The notes: generated by a model from the sequence alone, not told the origin. DNA of 64,000 bases from Agromyces bauzanensis (GCF_014645655.1 NZ_BMMD01000016.1:1-64000); one strand, 5' to 3'; counted from the first letter of the stretch, positions 43,572 through 52,584 are shown. Program-made: numbers and translations.

Positions 43572-43624
43572 GAGGTCCAGCCTACGGTCGCCGGATGCCG
43601 CGACGGGGGCGCTGTCCATGCCCG

Positions 43625-43693
43625 CGCAGGAAACCGGAGGGTTCACAGGAGGTGAACTCGCACTCGCTCCGGTGAATCGGCCGTTCTCCTGCG
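43625..43693. repeat. Nested inverted-repeat element between lplA and the lipase
   Basis: CGCAGGA (43625-43631) pairs with TCCTGCG (43687-43693); inside, CCGGAG pairs with CTCCGG, and GTTCAC with GTGAAC. It could fold into a branched hairpin and lies downstream of the lipase stop on the same strand, 54 bp before the lplA start, so it may be a terminator or repetitive palindrome. Confidence 0.5.
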
Positions 43694-43712
43694 AAGCTCA
43701 GGGTGCAGGCGA

Positions 43713-44561
43713 TCAGTCGACCGCGAACCGCTCGTCGAGCCAGCGGATGAGGTCGGCGCGCACCTCGGCGCGGTTCGTCTCATTGAAGACCTCGTGCCTG
43801 GCCCCCTCGTAGACGATGAGCTGCGCGTCGACGAGCCCGCTCCGCCGCTGGTAGTCCTGCAGCAGCCGCAGCGCGCTGCGCTCGCCCGCGACCGGGTCGT
43901 CGGAGCCGATCATGATGAGCAGCGGCAGCTCGCTCGGGATGCGCTTCGACGGCCGCGTCATGAGCGTGAACGACTGCGGCCAGCCGAACAGCTGCTGCAG
44001 CGTGCGGTTCGTCGTGTACGGGTCGGCCTCCCACGCCGCCGCGACATCGGGATCGCGGCTCAGCCACTCGACGGCGGTGCCACCCGGTCGCGCGAAGCGC
44101 TTGTTCAGGTCGCCGATGTTCGTGTAGCCGAGCTGCAGCCAGGCGGTGCCGGTGAGCACGACGGCGTCGTAGCTTCCGGGATGCCGGTTCACGACGTGCT
44201 GGGTCATGAACGAGCCCCACGAGTGCCCGAGGATCACGAGCGGCACGTCGTCGCCCTCGGTCTCGCGGATGACCTCGGTGAACCGCTCGACGGCGGCGAT
44301 CGCCGCCCGCATGCCGCCCGGGCCCGGCTGGCCCATGCGGTCGAGGTCGCCGCCGTGCTGCTCGAAGCCCGTCTGCCCGTGCCCCCGGTGGTCGTCGGCC
44401 CACACCGAGTACCCGGCGTCGTTCAGCGCCTGGATGAGCTCGGCGTAGCGGCCGATGTGCTCGCCGATGCCGTGCGCGAGCTGCACCACGGCGGTCGGGT
44501 CGGGCACGCGCCACGACTGGTAATGGATGCGGACCCCGTGGTCGTCGGTGAACGTGGGCAT
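43713..44561 (-). CDS. Alpha/beta hydrolase, monoacylglycerol-lipase type
   Basis: 282 residues. The oxyanion motif VVQLAHGIGEHIGRYAELI and nucleophile elbow VILGHSWGSFMTQHV (Ser in GHSWG), acidic residue in LLIMIGSDDPVAG and His in YEGARHEVFNE complete the triad, with the lid between. This is the hydrolase_4 (serine aminopeptidase S33/MGL) type, cytoplasmic with no signal peptide. A CACAAT box six bases before the ATG at 44561 suggests leaderless translation. Confidence 0.9.
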   Translation of the reverse strand: MPTFTDDHGVRIHYQSWRVPDPTAVVQLAHGIGEHIGRYAELIQALNDAGYSVWADDHRGHGQTGFEQHGGDLDRMGQPGPGGMRAAIAAVERFTEVIRETEGDDVPLVILGHSWGSFMTQHVVNRHPGSYDAVVLTGTAWLQLGYTNIGDLNKRFARPGGTAVEWLSRDPDVAAAWEADPYTTNRTLQQLFGWPQSFTLMTRPSKRIPSELPLLIMIGSDDPVAGERSALRLLQDYQRRSGLVDAQLIVYEGARHEVFNETNRAEVRADLIRWLDERFAVD

Positions 44562-44618
44562 GCGGCCATTGTGGCAGTCGCGGCATCCCCTCGGTTCCGA
44601 ACGTGCCGGGCCGCCGAC

Positions 44619-45464
44619 TCAGCCGACCCGCGTGATCTCGACCGACACGAACAACTCGGATGCCCCGGGGCCCGCGTAAACCCCTCGCAGCGGGGGCACG
44701 TCGCTGTAGTCGCGGCCACGCCCGACGAGCACGTGCAGGTCGCCGACCTCGGCGAGGTTGGTGGGGTCGTAACCGCGCCAGTCGCCCGCGAACCACTCCA
44801 CCCACGCGTGCGACTCGCCGATGACGGTCTCGCCGAGTGCCGCGCCCGGATCGGGATGCAGGTAACCCGACACGTACCGCGCAGGGATCCCGACCGACCG
44901 CAACGCGCCGAGCGCCACGTGCGCGATGTCCTGGCAGACGCCCTTGCGCTCCGCCCACGCCTCGCCAGCGGTGGAGTGCACGCCGGTCACCCCCCGCACG
45001 TACTCCATGCCGCTGCCCACCGCGCGGCAGATCTCGAGCGCCGTCTCGCCGACCGGAGCGCCCTCGTCGCGGATCTCGCGGGCGAGCGCGGCCACCTCGG
45101 CGGGCGGCGCGGTCGCCGTCGACAGGCCGGATGCCTCGACGAGGCCCACCGCGGAAGTCGCTGCCGCGGCCAGCTCGCGCCAGCCGAGCTCGATGCGGCG
45201 CACCGGCGCCGGACGCACCTCGACGAGGCTCGTCGCGGTGACCGACAGCTCGCGGTGCGGCGTGAGCACTTCGAACGTGGAGACGCGCGTGCCCCAGTAG
45301 TCGAGGTACGAGTGCTGCGTCGCGCCCGGACGGATGTCGAGCCCGGCCTGCAGTATGAACTGCTCGCCGCCCGAATGCGGCAGCATGCGCGCCTCGTTGT
45401 ACGACGCCGTCGCGGGCTCGGCGTAGCTGAACCCCGTGCGATGCACGATGCGGATGCGGCTCAC
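44619..45464 (-). CDS. Transglutaminase-like cysteine protease-fold protein
   Basis: 281 residues. N-terminal beta domain (IRIVHRTGFSYAEPATASYN) then the transglutaminase core: catalytic Cys in ERKGVCQDIAHVALGALRSV, His in IGESHAWVEWFAGDW and Asp in RGYDPTNLAEVGD. It is the third gene of the circularly permuted ATP-grasp / alpha-E / transglutaminase set found in many bacteria, thought to make or cut peptide-like bonds; the substrate is unknown. It starts four bases inside the alpha-E gene, so it is translationally coupled. Confidence 0.93.
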   Translation of the reverse strand: MSRIRIVHRTGFSYAEPATASYNEARMLPHSGGEQFILQAGLDIRPGATQHSYLDYWGTRVSTFEVLTPHRELSVTATSLVEVRPAPVRRIELGWRELAAAATSAVGLVEASGLSTATAPPAEVAALAREIRDEGAPVGETALEICRAVGSGMEYVRGVTGVHSTAGEAWAERKGVCQDIAHVALGALRSVGIPARYVSGYLHPDPGAALGETVIGESHAWVEWFAGDWRGYDPTNLAEVGDLHVLVGRGRDYSDVPPLRGVYAGPGASELFVSVEITRVG

Positions 45465-46390
45465 GTGACCTCCCCGATCCAGACCGGCACCACGCTCGAC
45501 GGGAAGTAGCGCTGCCGGACCGCCTCGCTCGCCGACGACGTCACCGTCTGGACGTGCTCCATGTATGCCGACAGGTCGGTGAGGATCTCGGCGATCGGAC
45601 GGTACTCGAGCTCGGAGCGGATCTGGCCGAGCAGTCGCCGCGCCTGGTCGGTCACGCCGACCCTGCCGGCCCGCGGGTCTATCTCGCGCAGCGACTCTTC
45701 TGCGCGGATGACGCTCGAGATGATCGAGCGCGGGAACAAGCGGTCGAGCAGCAGGAACTCCGCCGCCGACTGCGACGACGGCACCCCGCGGTAGCTGCGG
45801 AGGTACGCCTCATAGCCGCCGCAGCTGCGCAGGATCGTGGTCCAGCTCGGCCCGCTCGCCTCGGTGAGCGAGCGGGTTGCGAGCAGGCGCGCGGTCATGT
45901 CGGCGCGCTCCATGGCGCGGCCGAGCGCGAAGAAGTGCCACGCCTCGTCGCGGCTCGTCGCGGAATCGACGACGCCGATCGCGAGCGCCGCGCGGTCACG
46001 CACCCAACGGAAGAACTCGTGCGTCTTGTCGTGGCCGATGCGCCGCGGCATCCGCGCGTTCGTCTGGTTCAGCGCCTCCCACAGCTCGGTCGAGACGATC
46101 TCCCGGGCGCGCCGGGCGTTCTCGCGGGCTGCGGCGATCGAGTGCGCGATCGACGCGGGGTGCGTGGGGTCGACCGCGAGCAGCGCGATCACGTCGTCGC
46201 GTCCGAGCGCGACATCGTCATTCGCCTCGCTGCCCATGACGGAGAGGAGCGAGCGGCACGCGGTGTCCTCGTCGATCCACGGGTCCTCGAGGAGCAGCTG
46301 CAGGTGCACGTCGAGGATTCGCGCGGTGCCGTCGCTGCGCTCGATGTAGCGGCCGATCCAGAACAGCGACTCGGCGATGCGGCTCAGCAT
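45461..46390 (-). CDS. Alpha-E domain protein
   Basis: 309 residues, nearly all helical. Starts MLSRIAESLFWIGRYIERSD, the signature of alpha-E proteins, and includes FALGRAMERADMTARLLATR. Function unknown; always seen next to circularly permuted ATP-grasp and transglutaminase genes, probably as a binding partner. The ATG at 46390 overlaps the ATP-grasp stop by 7 bp (ATGCTGA), even though that upstream gene end has been altered by a repeat insertion. Confidence 0.92.
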   Translation of the reverse strand: MLSRIAESLFWIGRYIERSDGTARILDVHLQLLLEDPWIDEDTACRSLLSVMGSEANDDVALGRDDVIALLAVDPTHPASIAHSIAAARENARRAREIVSTELWEALNQTNARMPRRIGHDKTHEFFRWVRDRAALAIGVVDSATSRDEAWHFFALGRAMERADMTARLLATRSLTEASGPSWTTILRSCGGYEAYLRSYRGVPSSQSAAEFLLLDRLFPRSIISSVIRAEESLREIDPRAGRVGVTDQARRLLGQIRSELEYRPIAEILTDLSAYMEHVQTVTSSASEAVRQRYFPSSVVPVWIGEVT

Positions 46391-48162
46391 GGCGTCACCT
46401 CCCCTGCCATCGGTGGTCGAGGGGCCCGCGAGGCAGCCGTACCGAGATCTGGTGATCTGGTCTCGGTACGCGCGCTGCGCGCGCTACTCGACCACCGGAC
46501 CTGCTGCTGCTGCTGTTGCTGTTGCTGGGCGGGCTCCTCCTCGTCCTGCGGCGACGACTCGGGCAGGTGCAGGCCTGGGTCGGGCCCCGTCGAGGCGACG
46601 ACTGGCTCCGCGGCGGTCGCCGGCGCGGCCTGGTCCGCGACGAGCGCGCCGACACCTCGGGCGTGCGCACCCGCCACGGCGACGGGCCCGGTCGCGAGCT
46701 CCCGGTCGAGCACCCACGTGTCCTTCGAACCGCCGCCCTGACTCGAGTTCACGACGAGCTGGCCCTCGGGGAGCGCGACCCGCGTGAGCCCACCGGGCAG
46801 CACCCACACGTCGTTCCCGTCGTTCACGGCGAACGGGCGGAGGTCGGCATGGCGCGGGCGCATGCCGTCCTCGACCAGCGTGGGGATGGTCGACAGTTGC
46901 ACGACGGGCTGCGCGATCCAGCCGCGCGGGTCCTTGCGCAGGCGCCCGCGCAGCTCGGCGAGCGTCGACTTCGAGGCATCCGGACCCACGACGAGGCCCT
47001 TGCCGCCCGAGCCGTCGACGGGCTTCACGACGAGCTCGTCGAGTCGGTCGAGCACCTCGGCGAGCGCGTCGGGCTCCTCGAGCCGCCACGTGTGCACGTT
47101 GGGCAGTAGGGGCTCCTCACCGAGGTAGTACCGGATGAGATCGGGCACGTACGTGTAGACCAGCTTGTCGTCGGCGACGCCATTGCCCACCGCGTTCGCG
47201 ATGGTCACGTGGCCGAGGCGGGCGGCGAGCATGAGGCCCGGGGCCCCGAGCACCGAGTCGGGCCGGAACTGCTGCGGGTCGAGGAACTCGTCGTCGACAC
47301 GGCGGTAGATCACGTCGACGCGTGTGGGGCCGGCCGTCGTGCGCATCCACACGCGCCCGCCCGAGCAGAACAGGTCGCGCCCCTCGACGAGCTCGACGCC
47401 CATGAGCCGGGCGAGCAGGGTGTGCTCGTAATAGGCGGAGTTGTGCACCCCGGGCGTGAGCACGACGACCGTCGGATCCTCGACGCCCTCGGGTGCGCTC
47501 GCACGGAGCGCCTGCAGGAGCCGGTTCGGGTAGTCGCCGACGGGCCGGACCCGCATCGACACGAACAGCTCGGGGAGCGTCTGCGCCATCACCCGGCGGT
47601 TGGAGATGACGTAGCTCACCCCGCTCGGCACGCGCACGTTGTCTTCCAGCACCCGCCACGCGCCCTGCTCGTCGCGGATGACGTCGATGCCGGCGACGTG
47701 GATGCGCACGCCGTTGGCGCTCACGATGCCCGCGGCCTGGCGGTGGTAGTGCGTCGACGAGCTGATCAGCGCCGCCGGGATGACCCCGTCGCGCACCGCG
47801 TACTGCGGCCCGTACACGTCGGCGAGGAACCGCTCGAGCGCCCGCACCCGCTGCGCCACACCGGCCTCGACGTGCATCCAGTCGGATGCCGCGATGACGC
47901 GCGGCACGGCGTCGAGCGGGAACGGCCGCTCCTCGCCGGCGAAGTCGAACGTGACGCCCTGCGCGAGGTACGAGCTCGCCAGCGCGTCGGTGCGGCCACG
48001 GAGCTCCTCCTGCGACATCCGGGCGAGCGCGGGATAGAGCTCGCGGTAGGGCTCGCGCACGCTCACCGCGTCGGCGGGGAACATCTCATCCCACGGGCGG
48101 CTCGCGCGCCGACGCGTCCGGCCCGACCGGGTCGTGGCGTAGCCGTCGAAGAGGGTGCCCAT
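46384..48162 (-). CDS. Circularly permuted ATP-grasp protein with repeat-derived C-terminus
   Basis: 592 residues. Family blocks: GVRIHVAGIDVIRDEQGAWR, VLEDNVRVPSGVSYVISNRR, LTPGVHNSAYYEHTLLARLM, DELVVKPVDGSGGKGLVVGP and VNSSQGGGSKDTWVLDRELA. Probably an ATP-dependent carboxylate-amine ligase working with the next two genes. After residue 520 comes a low-complexity tail with nine consecutive Gln (CAG/CAA run at about 46499-46525), and the last 35-40 residues are coded by a palindromic repeat element (46410-46498), so the native C-terminus has been replaced. The ATG at 48162 has no strong Shine-Dalgarno. Confidence 0.9.
   Translation of the reverse strand: MGTLFDGYATTRSGRTRRRASRPWDEMFPADAVSVREPYRELYPALARMSQEELRGRTDALASSYLAQGVTFDFAGEERPFPLDAVPRVIAASDWMHVEAGVAQRVRALERFLADVYGPQYAVRDGVIPAALISSSTHYHRQAAGIVSANGVRIHVAGIDVIRDEQGAWRVLEDNVRVPSGVSYVISNRRVMAQTLPELFVSMRVRPVGDYPNRLLQALRASAPEGVEDPTVVVLTPGVHNSAYYEHTLLARLMGVELVEGRDLFCSGGRVWMRTTAGPTRVDVIYRRVDDEFLDPQQFRPDSVLGAPGLMLAARLGHVTIANAVGNGVADDKLVYTYVPDLIRYYLGEEPLLPNVHTWRLEEPDALAEVLDRLDELVVKPVDGSGGKGLVVGPDASKSTLAELRGRLRKDPRGWIAQPVVQLSTIPTLVEDGMRPRHADLRPFAVNDGNDVWVLPGGLTRVALPEGQLVVNSSQGGGSKDTWVLDRELATGPVAVAGAHARGVGALVADQAAPATAAEPVVASTGPDPGLHLPESSPQDEEEPAQQQQQQQQQVRWSSSARSARTETRSPDLGTAASRAPRPPMAGEVTPC
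46410..46498. repeat. Palindromic repeat element inside the ATP-grasp 3' end
   Basis: Outer arms CGGTGGTCGAG (46411-46421) and CTCGACCACCG (about 46487-46497) and inner arms GTACCGAGA / TCTCGGTAC bracket an imperfect long hairpin that includes ACGCGCGCTGCGCGCGCTAC. The wording (CTCGGTACGCGCGC...CTACTCGACCACC) matches an intergenic palindrome I associate with Microbacteriaceae genomes. Here it lies in frame in coding DNA. Confidence 0.75.
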
Positions 48163-48330
48163 GACGGAAGGCTTCCAGCCGCCGGTTACCGCGGTGTTTC
48201 GGGCATGCGTCGTGCGGGCGGCATCCGACGACCGACGGTCAGCCCTCGAAGGGATTGCGCAGCTCGACCCCCGACACGCGCAGGCCGTGATCGAGATCCT
48301 CGGTCCAGAGCGCCCGGCTCGGCCGGCAAT

Positions 48331-48367
48331 TTTACTTAGCAAGCCTAATGAGCTAGCCTAACGATCC
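48331..48367 (+). promoter_or_regulatory. marR promoter with AGCCTAA direct repeats
   Basis: -35 TTTACT (48331-48336), 17-bp spacer, -10 TAGCCT (48354-48359), eight bases to the ATG. AGCCTAA occurs at 48342-48348 and 48355-48361, 13 bp apart, and TTAG-n5-CTAA (48336-48348) is a small palindrome. All fall within the promoter, as expected for MarR autorepression. The patch is clearly AT-richer than its surroundings. Confidence 0.65.
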
Positions 48368-48790
48368 ATGGCCACCATCGCAGAACTCAGCACCGAACTG
48401 CGCATGGCGACCTTCCGGCTGTCCCGGCGGCTTCGCGCGCAGAAGGCCGACCAGGCGCTCTCCGACGCCCAGTTCTCCGTGCTCGGCGGGCTCTTTCGCT
48501 TCGGGAGCCAGACCCTCACCGAGCTCGCCGAGCGCGAGCGGGTGTCGGCGCCGTCGATGAACCGCACCGTGAACTGCCTCGAGGAGTCGGGCTACCTCGC
48601 CCGCACCGCCGACGAGATCGATCGCCGCAAGGCCAACATCGCGCTCACCGACGCGGGCCACGACGTCGTGCGGGAGACGCTTTCCAAGCGCGACGCGTGG
48701 CTCACCACGCGCCTCCGTGAACTCTCGAAGGAGGATCGCGCCATCCTCGCCCGTGCCACCGAACTGATGGGAGGACTCGCCACCCGATGA
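48368..48790 (+). CDS. MarR-family regulator
   Basis: 140 residues. Winged helix with LTELAERERVSAPSMNRTVN, CLEESGYLARTADEIDRRKA (wing), and dimerisation helices at both ends. MarR proteins release DNA when a phenolic or other small ligand binds. It is coupled by an ATGA overlap to the MFS exporter, which it probably represses. The promoter carries paired repeats and initiation looks leaderless. Confidence 0.93.
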   Translation: MATIAELSTELRMATFRLSRRLRAQKADQALSDAQFSVLGGLFRFGSQTLTELAERERVSAPSMNRTVNCLEESGYLARTADEIDRRKANIALTDAGHDVVRETLSKRDAWLTTRLRELSKEDRAILARATELMGGLATR

Positions 48791-50322
48791 GTGCCATGTT
48801 CCGCTCCCTCGCCGTGCGCAACTATCGCATCTGGTTCATCGGCGCCCTCGTCTCGAGCGTCGGCACCTGGATGCAGGCGACCGCGCAGAACTGGGTGGTG
48901 CTCACCGAGCTCACCGACAACGACGCCTTCGCCGTCGGCATCACGATGGCCCTGCAGTTCGCACCCCAGCTCCTGCTCGTTCCGGTCACGGGCCTCATCG
49001 CCGACCGCTTCGACCGGCGACGCACGCTCATGTTCACCCAGGGCGCCATGATGCTGCTCGGCCTGTCGCTCGGCGTGCTGCTCGTCACGGGTGTCGCCCA
49101 GCTCTGGCACCTCTATGCCTTCGCGCTCGCACTCGGCGTCGTGAGCGCCGTCGACACGCCCGTACGCCAGACGATCGTCACCGACCTGGTGTCCGACTCG
49201 CACATGTCGAACGCCGTGGCGCTGAACTCCGCGTCGTTCAACTCCGCGCGGCTCATCGGCCCTGCGGTCGCAGGCCTGCTCATCGTGGTCGTCGGCTCGG
49301 GCTGGGTCTTCATCGCCAACGCGGCCACGTTCCTCGCGATGCTCGGCGCGCTCGCCCTGCTCCGCACCGACTCCATGCGGCAGCACGTCAGGGGGCCGCG
49401 GCAGCGGGGGCAACTGGTCGCCGGGTTCCGGTACCTCGCCGGCCGGCCCGACCTCGTGGTCGTGTTCGTGATCGTGTTCCTCATCGGTGCCTTCGGCATG
49501 AACTTCCCGATCTTCGCGTCGACGATGGCGGTAGAATTCGGTCGCGGTGCCGGCGAGTTCGGCCTGCTCTCCTCGATCCTCGCGATCGGATCGCTCGCCG
49601 GGTCGCTGCTCGCGGCACGACGCGACCGCGCCCGCCTGCGCGTGGTGATCATCGCCGCGGGGTTCTTCGGCCTGGCCGCGCTCATCTCGTCGCTGATGCC
49701 GACCTTCTGGGCCTTCGCGGCCTCGATGGTGCTCATCGGGCTCGGCGTGGTGACCGTCCTCACGACGGCGAACGGCTACGTGCAGTCCACGACCGACCCC
49801 GCCCTGCGCGGTCGGGTCATGGCGCTGTACATGGCGGTCATGGTCGGCGGCACCCCGGTCGGCGCTCCCATCGTGGGCGCCGTTGCCGACGCGTTCGGAC
49901 CCCGATGGGCGCTCGGCGTGGCCGCGGCGTCCGGAGCGGTGGCCGCACTCATCGGCCTTGGCTGGCTCATCGTCGCGCGGGGCATGCACCTGACGAGGCA
50001 TCCGCAGAACCGGTGGCGGCCGGTCGTCCGATTCGCGGATGCCCCGACGGCGGCCCTCGCCGCGATCGCCACCCAGCCCGTCGAGGTCGTTCGCGACGTG
50101 GCCGCCGAGCAGCGCGTCCGGGATCGCGATCGCACGCTCGTGCCACCGGTCCCGACCGACCGACTCGTCCCGGCGGACTTCTCGGAGGAGGTGGCGCTCA
50201 CCACGCCGATCCCGCTGCCGAAGCCGTTGCACCGATTGACGGAGCATCCGCAGTCCGGGCGTCGCGAAACGGACGCCCACTGCGAGACGGGCGGCCGCTG
50301 CGAGGCAGCATCGGCTACTTGA
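48787..50322 (+). CDS. MFS exporter (EntS/MFS_3 type)
   Basis: 511 residues. About 12 helices in the first 405 residues, with MFRSLAVRNYRIWFIGALVS, the motif A-like loop LIADRFDRRRTLMFTQGAMM, and SFNSARLIGPAVAGLLIVVV, which are typical of the enterobactin exporter-like MFS_3 group. The last 105 residues are a hydrophilic cytoplasmic tail rich in Arg/Pro/Thr. Likely expels the toxic ligand sensed by MarR. Its stop overlaps the end of an ABC permease fragment on the other strand. Confidence 0.9.
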   Translation: MSAMFRSLAVRNYRIWFIGALVSSVGTWMQATAQNWVVLTELTDNDAFAVGITMALQFAPQLLLVPVTGLIADRFDRRRTLMFTQGAMMLLGLSLGVLLVTGVAQLWHLYAFALALGVVSAVDTPVRQTIVTDLVSDSHMSNAVALNSASFNSARLIGPAVAGLLIVVVGSGWVFIANAATFLAMLGALALLRTDSMRQHVRGPRQRGQLVAGFRYLAGRPDLVVVFVIVFLIGAFGMNFPIFASTMAVEFGRGAGEFGLLSSILAIGSLAGSLLAARRDRARLRVVIIAAGFFGLAALISSLMPTFWAFAASMVLIGLGVVTVLTTANGYVQSTTDPALRGRVMALYMAVMVGGTPVGAPIVGAVADAFGPRWALGVAAASGAVAALIGLGWLIVARGMHLTRHPQNRWRPVVRFADAPTAALAAIATQPVEVVRDVAAEQRVRDRDRTLVPPVPTDRLVPADFSEEVALTTPIPLPKPLHRLTEHPQSGRRETDAHCETGGRCEAASAT

Positions 50323-50420
50323 TGCCGGTGGTCGCGAACCCCTTGATCAGGTAACGCTGCCCGATGAGGAACGCGAGGAAGAGCGGGACAAGGCTCACGA
50401 CCGACGTCGCGAACGTATCA
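50315..50420 (-). pseudogene. C-terminal tail of a carbohydrate ABC transporter permease
   Basis: Minus-strand translation gives DTFATSVVSLVPLFLAFLIG followed by QRYLIKGFATTGIK and a TAG at 50315-50317. That is the standard end of MalG-type sugar permeases (IGQRYLvKGfatgGIK). Upstream of about 50420 it is cut by IS110-type sequence, so only about 35 residues remain. The rest of the sugar transport operon is gone from this site. Confidence 0.75.
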
Positions 50421-50808
50421 CCGTAGTCCGGCCGCACCGCCGTCGAGCGACAGCAGTGTCGGGTTCACCTGACGGACCGGTGCGTCCAGCTGCTGTTCGG
50501 TGAGGTCGATCTCTGACTGCACCGTGAGGTGACGGACCGCGAGCCGCTTCGACGTCTGCCGGCTCAGGAGCGGTGATCAGCAACGCATGGATCTGGTTCA
50601 TCACCTGCGCCCGCGTCTTCGCAGCCGAGCGGCGCTCACCGATGAGGATCCGCATCGACTCGGCAGCACCGTCACCAGTCTCCGGGATCGCGGTGTCCGT
50701 GCCGGCCAGGACCGAGACCGCGGCCTGGTGCGTGTGCTTGTGCGTACCGACGCCCGCGACCAGAGCCACCGGCGACGGCGGGGTGGCCGGATGCGGGGCG
50801 ACTGTCAT
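50421..50808 (-). pseudogene. IS110-family transposase remnant, N-terminal part
   Basis: Starts like IS110 transposases (PVALVAGVGTHKHTHQAAV), but the first catalytic Asp (GVDTHK in the family) is Gly. About 90 residues are then missing before SVLAGTDTAIP and ERRSAAKTRAQVMNQIHALL. Near 50580 the frame shifts and a further family-like piece appears (LAVRHLTVQSEIDLTEQQLD), ending at LLSLDGGAAG. It is a dead copy with an internal deletion and at least one frameshift. Confidence 0.8.
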
Positions 50809-50916
50809 GCTCGTCCCGGGTGATGTTCCCGCCCGGCCCGCAGCGACCCCGGCGAAGTGTATATTGGTGGCGTATCCAGGTTCGTCATCGACGCCTCAAC
50901 GAGGAGGAACATTTCC

Positions 50917-52584
50917 GTGCACAGCACAATGCAGCAGGGGCCCCTGCTGACTTCCGAGATCCTCACCTACGCGTCCCGTTTGCACGGGTCCACCGGCGAA
51001 GCGGTGACCTGGACGGCCGACGGGCCGCGCCGGGTCTCCTACGCCGAACTCGGTCGGCGCACCGCCCGGTTGGCCAATGCCCTGCGCGCCAAGCTCGGCG
51101 TCACCCCCGACCAGCGGGTCGGGACGTTCATGTGGAACAACTCCGAGCACGTCGAGGCGTACTTCGGCGTTCCTTCCATGGGTGCGGTGCTGCACCAGTT
51201 GAACATCCGGCTGTTCCCGGAGCAGTTGGTATACGTCGCCAATCATGCCGAGGATCAGGTCGTCATCGTCGACAACTCGCTGGCACCCGCGTTCGCCAAA
51301 CTGCTGCCCGAGATGAGCACGGTCCGGCACGTCGTGGTCAACGGGCCGGTTCCCTCCGAAGTGCGGGCGGCGTTGGACGCATCAGGTCGTGAGGTGCACG
51401 ACTACGAGCAGCTCATCGGCGACCAGCCCGACACCTACGACTGGCCGCGGCTCGACGAGACCCAGGCCGCGGCGATGTGCTACACGTCCGGTACGACCGG
51501 AGAGCCGAAGGGTGTGGTCTACAGCCACCGGTCGATCTTCTTGCACTCCCTGCAGCTCGGTCTGGCATCCACCATCGGGATCGGGCCGACCGACCGGGTG
51601 CTTCCCGTCGTCCCCATGTTCCACGCCAACGCGTGGGGCCTGGTGCACGGAGCACTCGCCATGGGGGCGAGCCTGGTGCTGCCGGACCGGTTCCTGCAGG
51701 CCGAACCCCTCGCCGCGATGATCCAGCAGGAGCGGGTGACCACAGGCGGCGGGGTGCCCACCATCTGGGCGGGCCTGCTCAACCACCTGGACACCCACGA
51801 GGTTGACACTTCCTCGCTGCGCGCACTGCTCGTCGGTGGTGCGGCCTGCCCGCCGGCGCTAATGAGGGCGTACGACGAGCGCCACGGCATCCAGGTGCTG
51901 CATGCCTACGGCATGACCGAGACGTCTCCGTTGGCCAGCGTGGCCGTGCCCCCGCCTGGGGTGGAGGGCGAGGAGGCGTTCCGCTACCGGGTTACCCAGG
52001 GCCGACTCGCGGTCGGAGTCCAGGCTCGAATCGTGGCCGCCGACGGATCCTCGCAGCCCTGGGACGGTAAGGCCCAGGGAGAGCTTGAGCTCGCCGGCCC
52101 CTGGATCACCGGCAGCTACTTCCGTGCCACACCAGAGGAGATCGCCGAGGAGTTCGACGACGGCTGGTTGCGCACAGGGGACATCGCGACCGTCACCCCC
52201 GACGGCTACGTGACCATAACCGACCGGTCGAAAGACGTCATCAAGTCCGGTGGAGAGTGGATATCGTCCGTCGACTTGGAGAACGTCCTCATGGGCCACC
52301 CGGCCGTGCTGGAGGCCTCGGTGATCGGCGTGCCCGACGAGAAGTGGAGCGAGCGCCCGCTGGCCGCTGTCGTCGTGCGCGACGGGCATTCAGTCACCCC
52401 CGAGGAACTGCGGGAGTTCCTGTCCGGCGAGTTCGCCCATTGGCAGTTGCCTGAACACTGGGCGTTCGTTGAAGAGGTTCCCAAGACCTCCGTCGGCAAG
52501 TTCGACAAGAAGGCCATGCGGGCCATGTACGCCGAGGGGGAGCTGTGGGTGCAGACCGTAGAGTCAGCACCCGCCCAGCAGTAG
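50917..52584 (+). CDS. Acyl-CoA synthetase (AMP-forming, FadD-type)
   Basis: 555 residues. Activates a fatty or aromatic acid through an acyl-AMP. ATP/AMP motif MCYTSGTTGEPKGVVYSHRS, A5 HAYGMTETSP, A7/A8 WLRTGDIATVTPDGYVTITD and SKDVIKSGGEWISSVDLEN, and the catalytic Lys in PKTSVGKFDKKAMR are all intact. The GTG at 50917 follows an excellent AGGAGGAAC; a TATATT box lies at 50860-50865. It stands alone between two IS110 fragments, so acquisition with or near the elements is likely. Confidence 0.92.
   Translation: MHSTMQQGPLLTSEILTYASRLHGSTGEAVTWTADGPRRVSYAELGRRTARLANALRAKLGVTPDQRVGTFMWNNSEHVEAYFGVPSMGAVLHQLNIRLFPEQLVYVANHAEDQVVIVDNSLAPAFAKLLPEMSTVRHVVVNGPVPSEVRAALDASGREVHDYEQLIGDQPDTYDWPRLDETQAAAMCYTSGTTGEPKGVVYSHRSIFLHSLQLGLASTIGIGPTDRVLPVVPMFHANAWGLVHGALAMGASLVLPDRFLQAEPLAAMIQQERVTTGGGVPTIWAGLLNHLDTHEVDTSSLRALLVGGAACPPALMRAYDERHGIQVLHAYGMTETSPLASVAVPPPGVEGEEAFRYRVTQGRLAVGVQARIVAADGSSQPWDGKAQGELELAGPWITGSYFRATPEEIAEEFDDGWLRTGDIATVTPDGYVTITDRSKDVIKSGGEWISSVDLENVLMGHPAVLEASVIGVPDEKWSERPLAAVVVRDGHSVTPEELREFLSGEFAHWQLPEHWAFVEEVPKTSVGKFDKKAMRAMYAEGELWVQTVESAPAQQ

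Noticed and set aside
48592-50280. A 562-codon minus-strand frame opposite MarR/MFS
   Set aside because: Glu/Arg/Asp/His-rich shadow of a membrane-protein gene; no recognisable fold.
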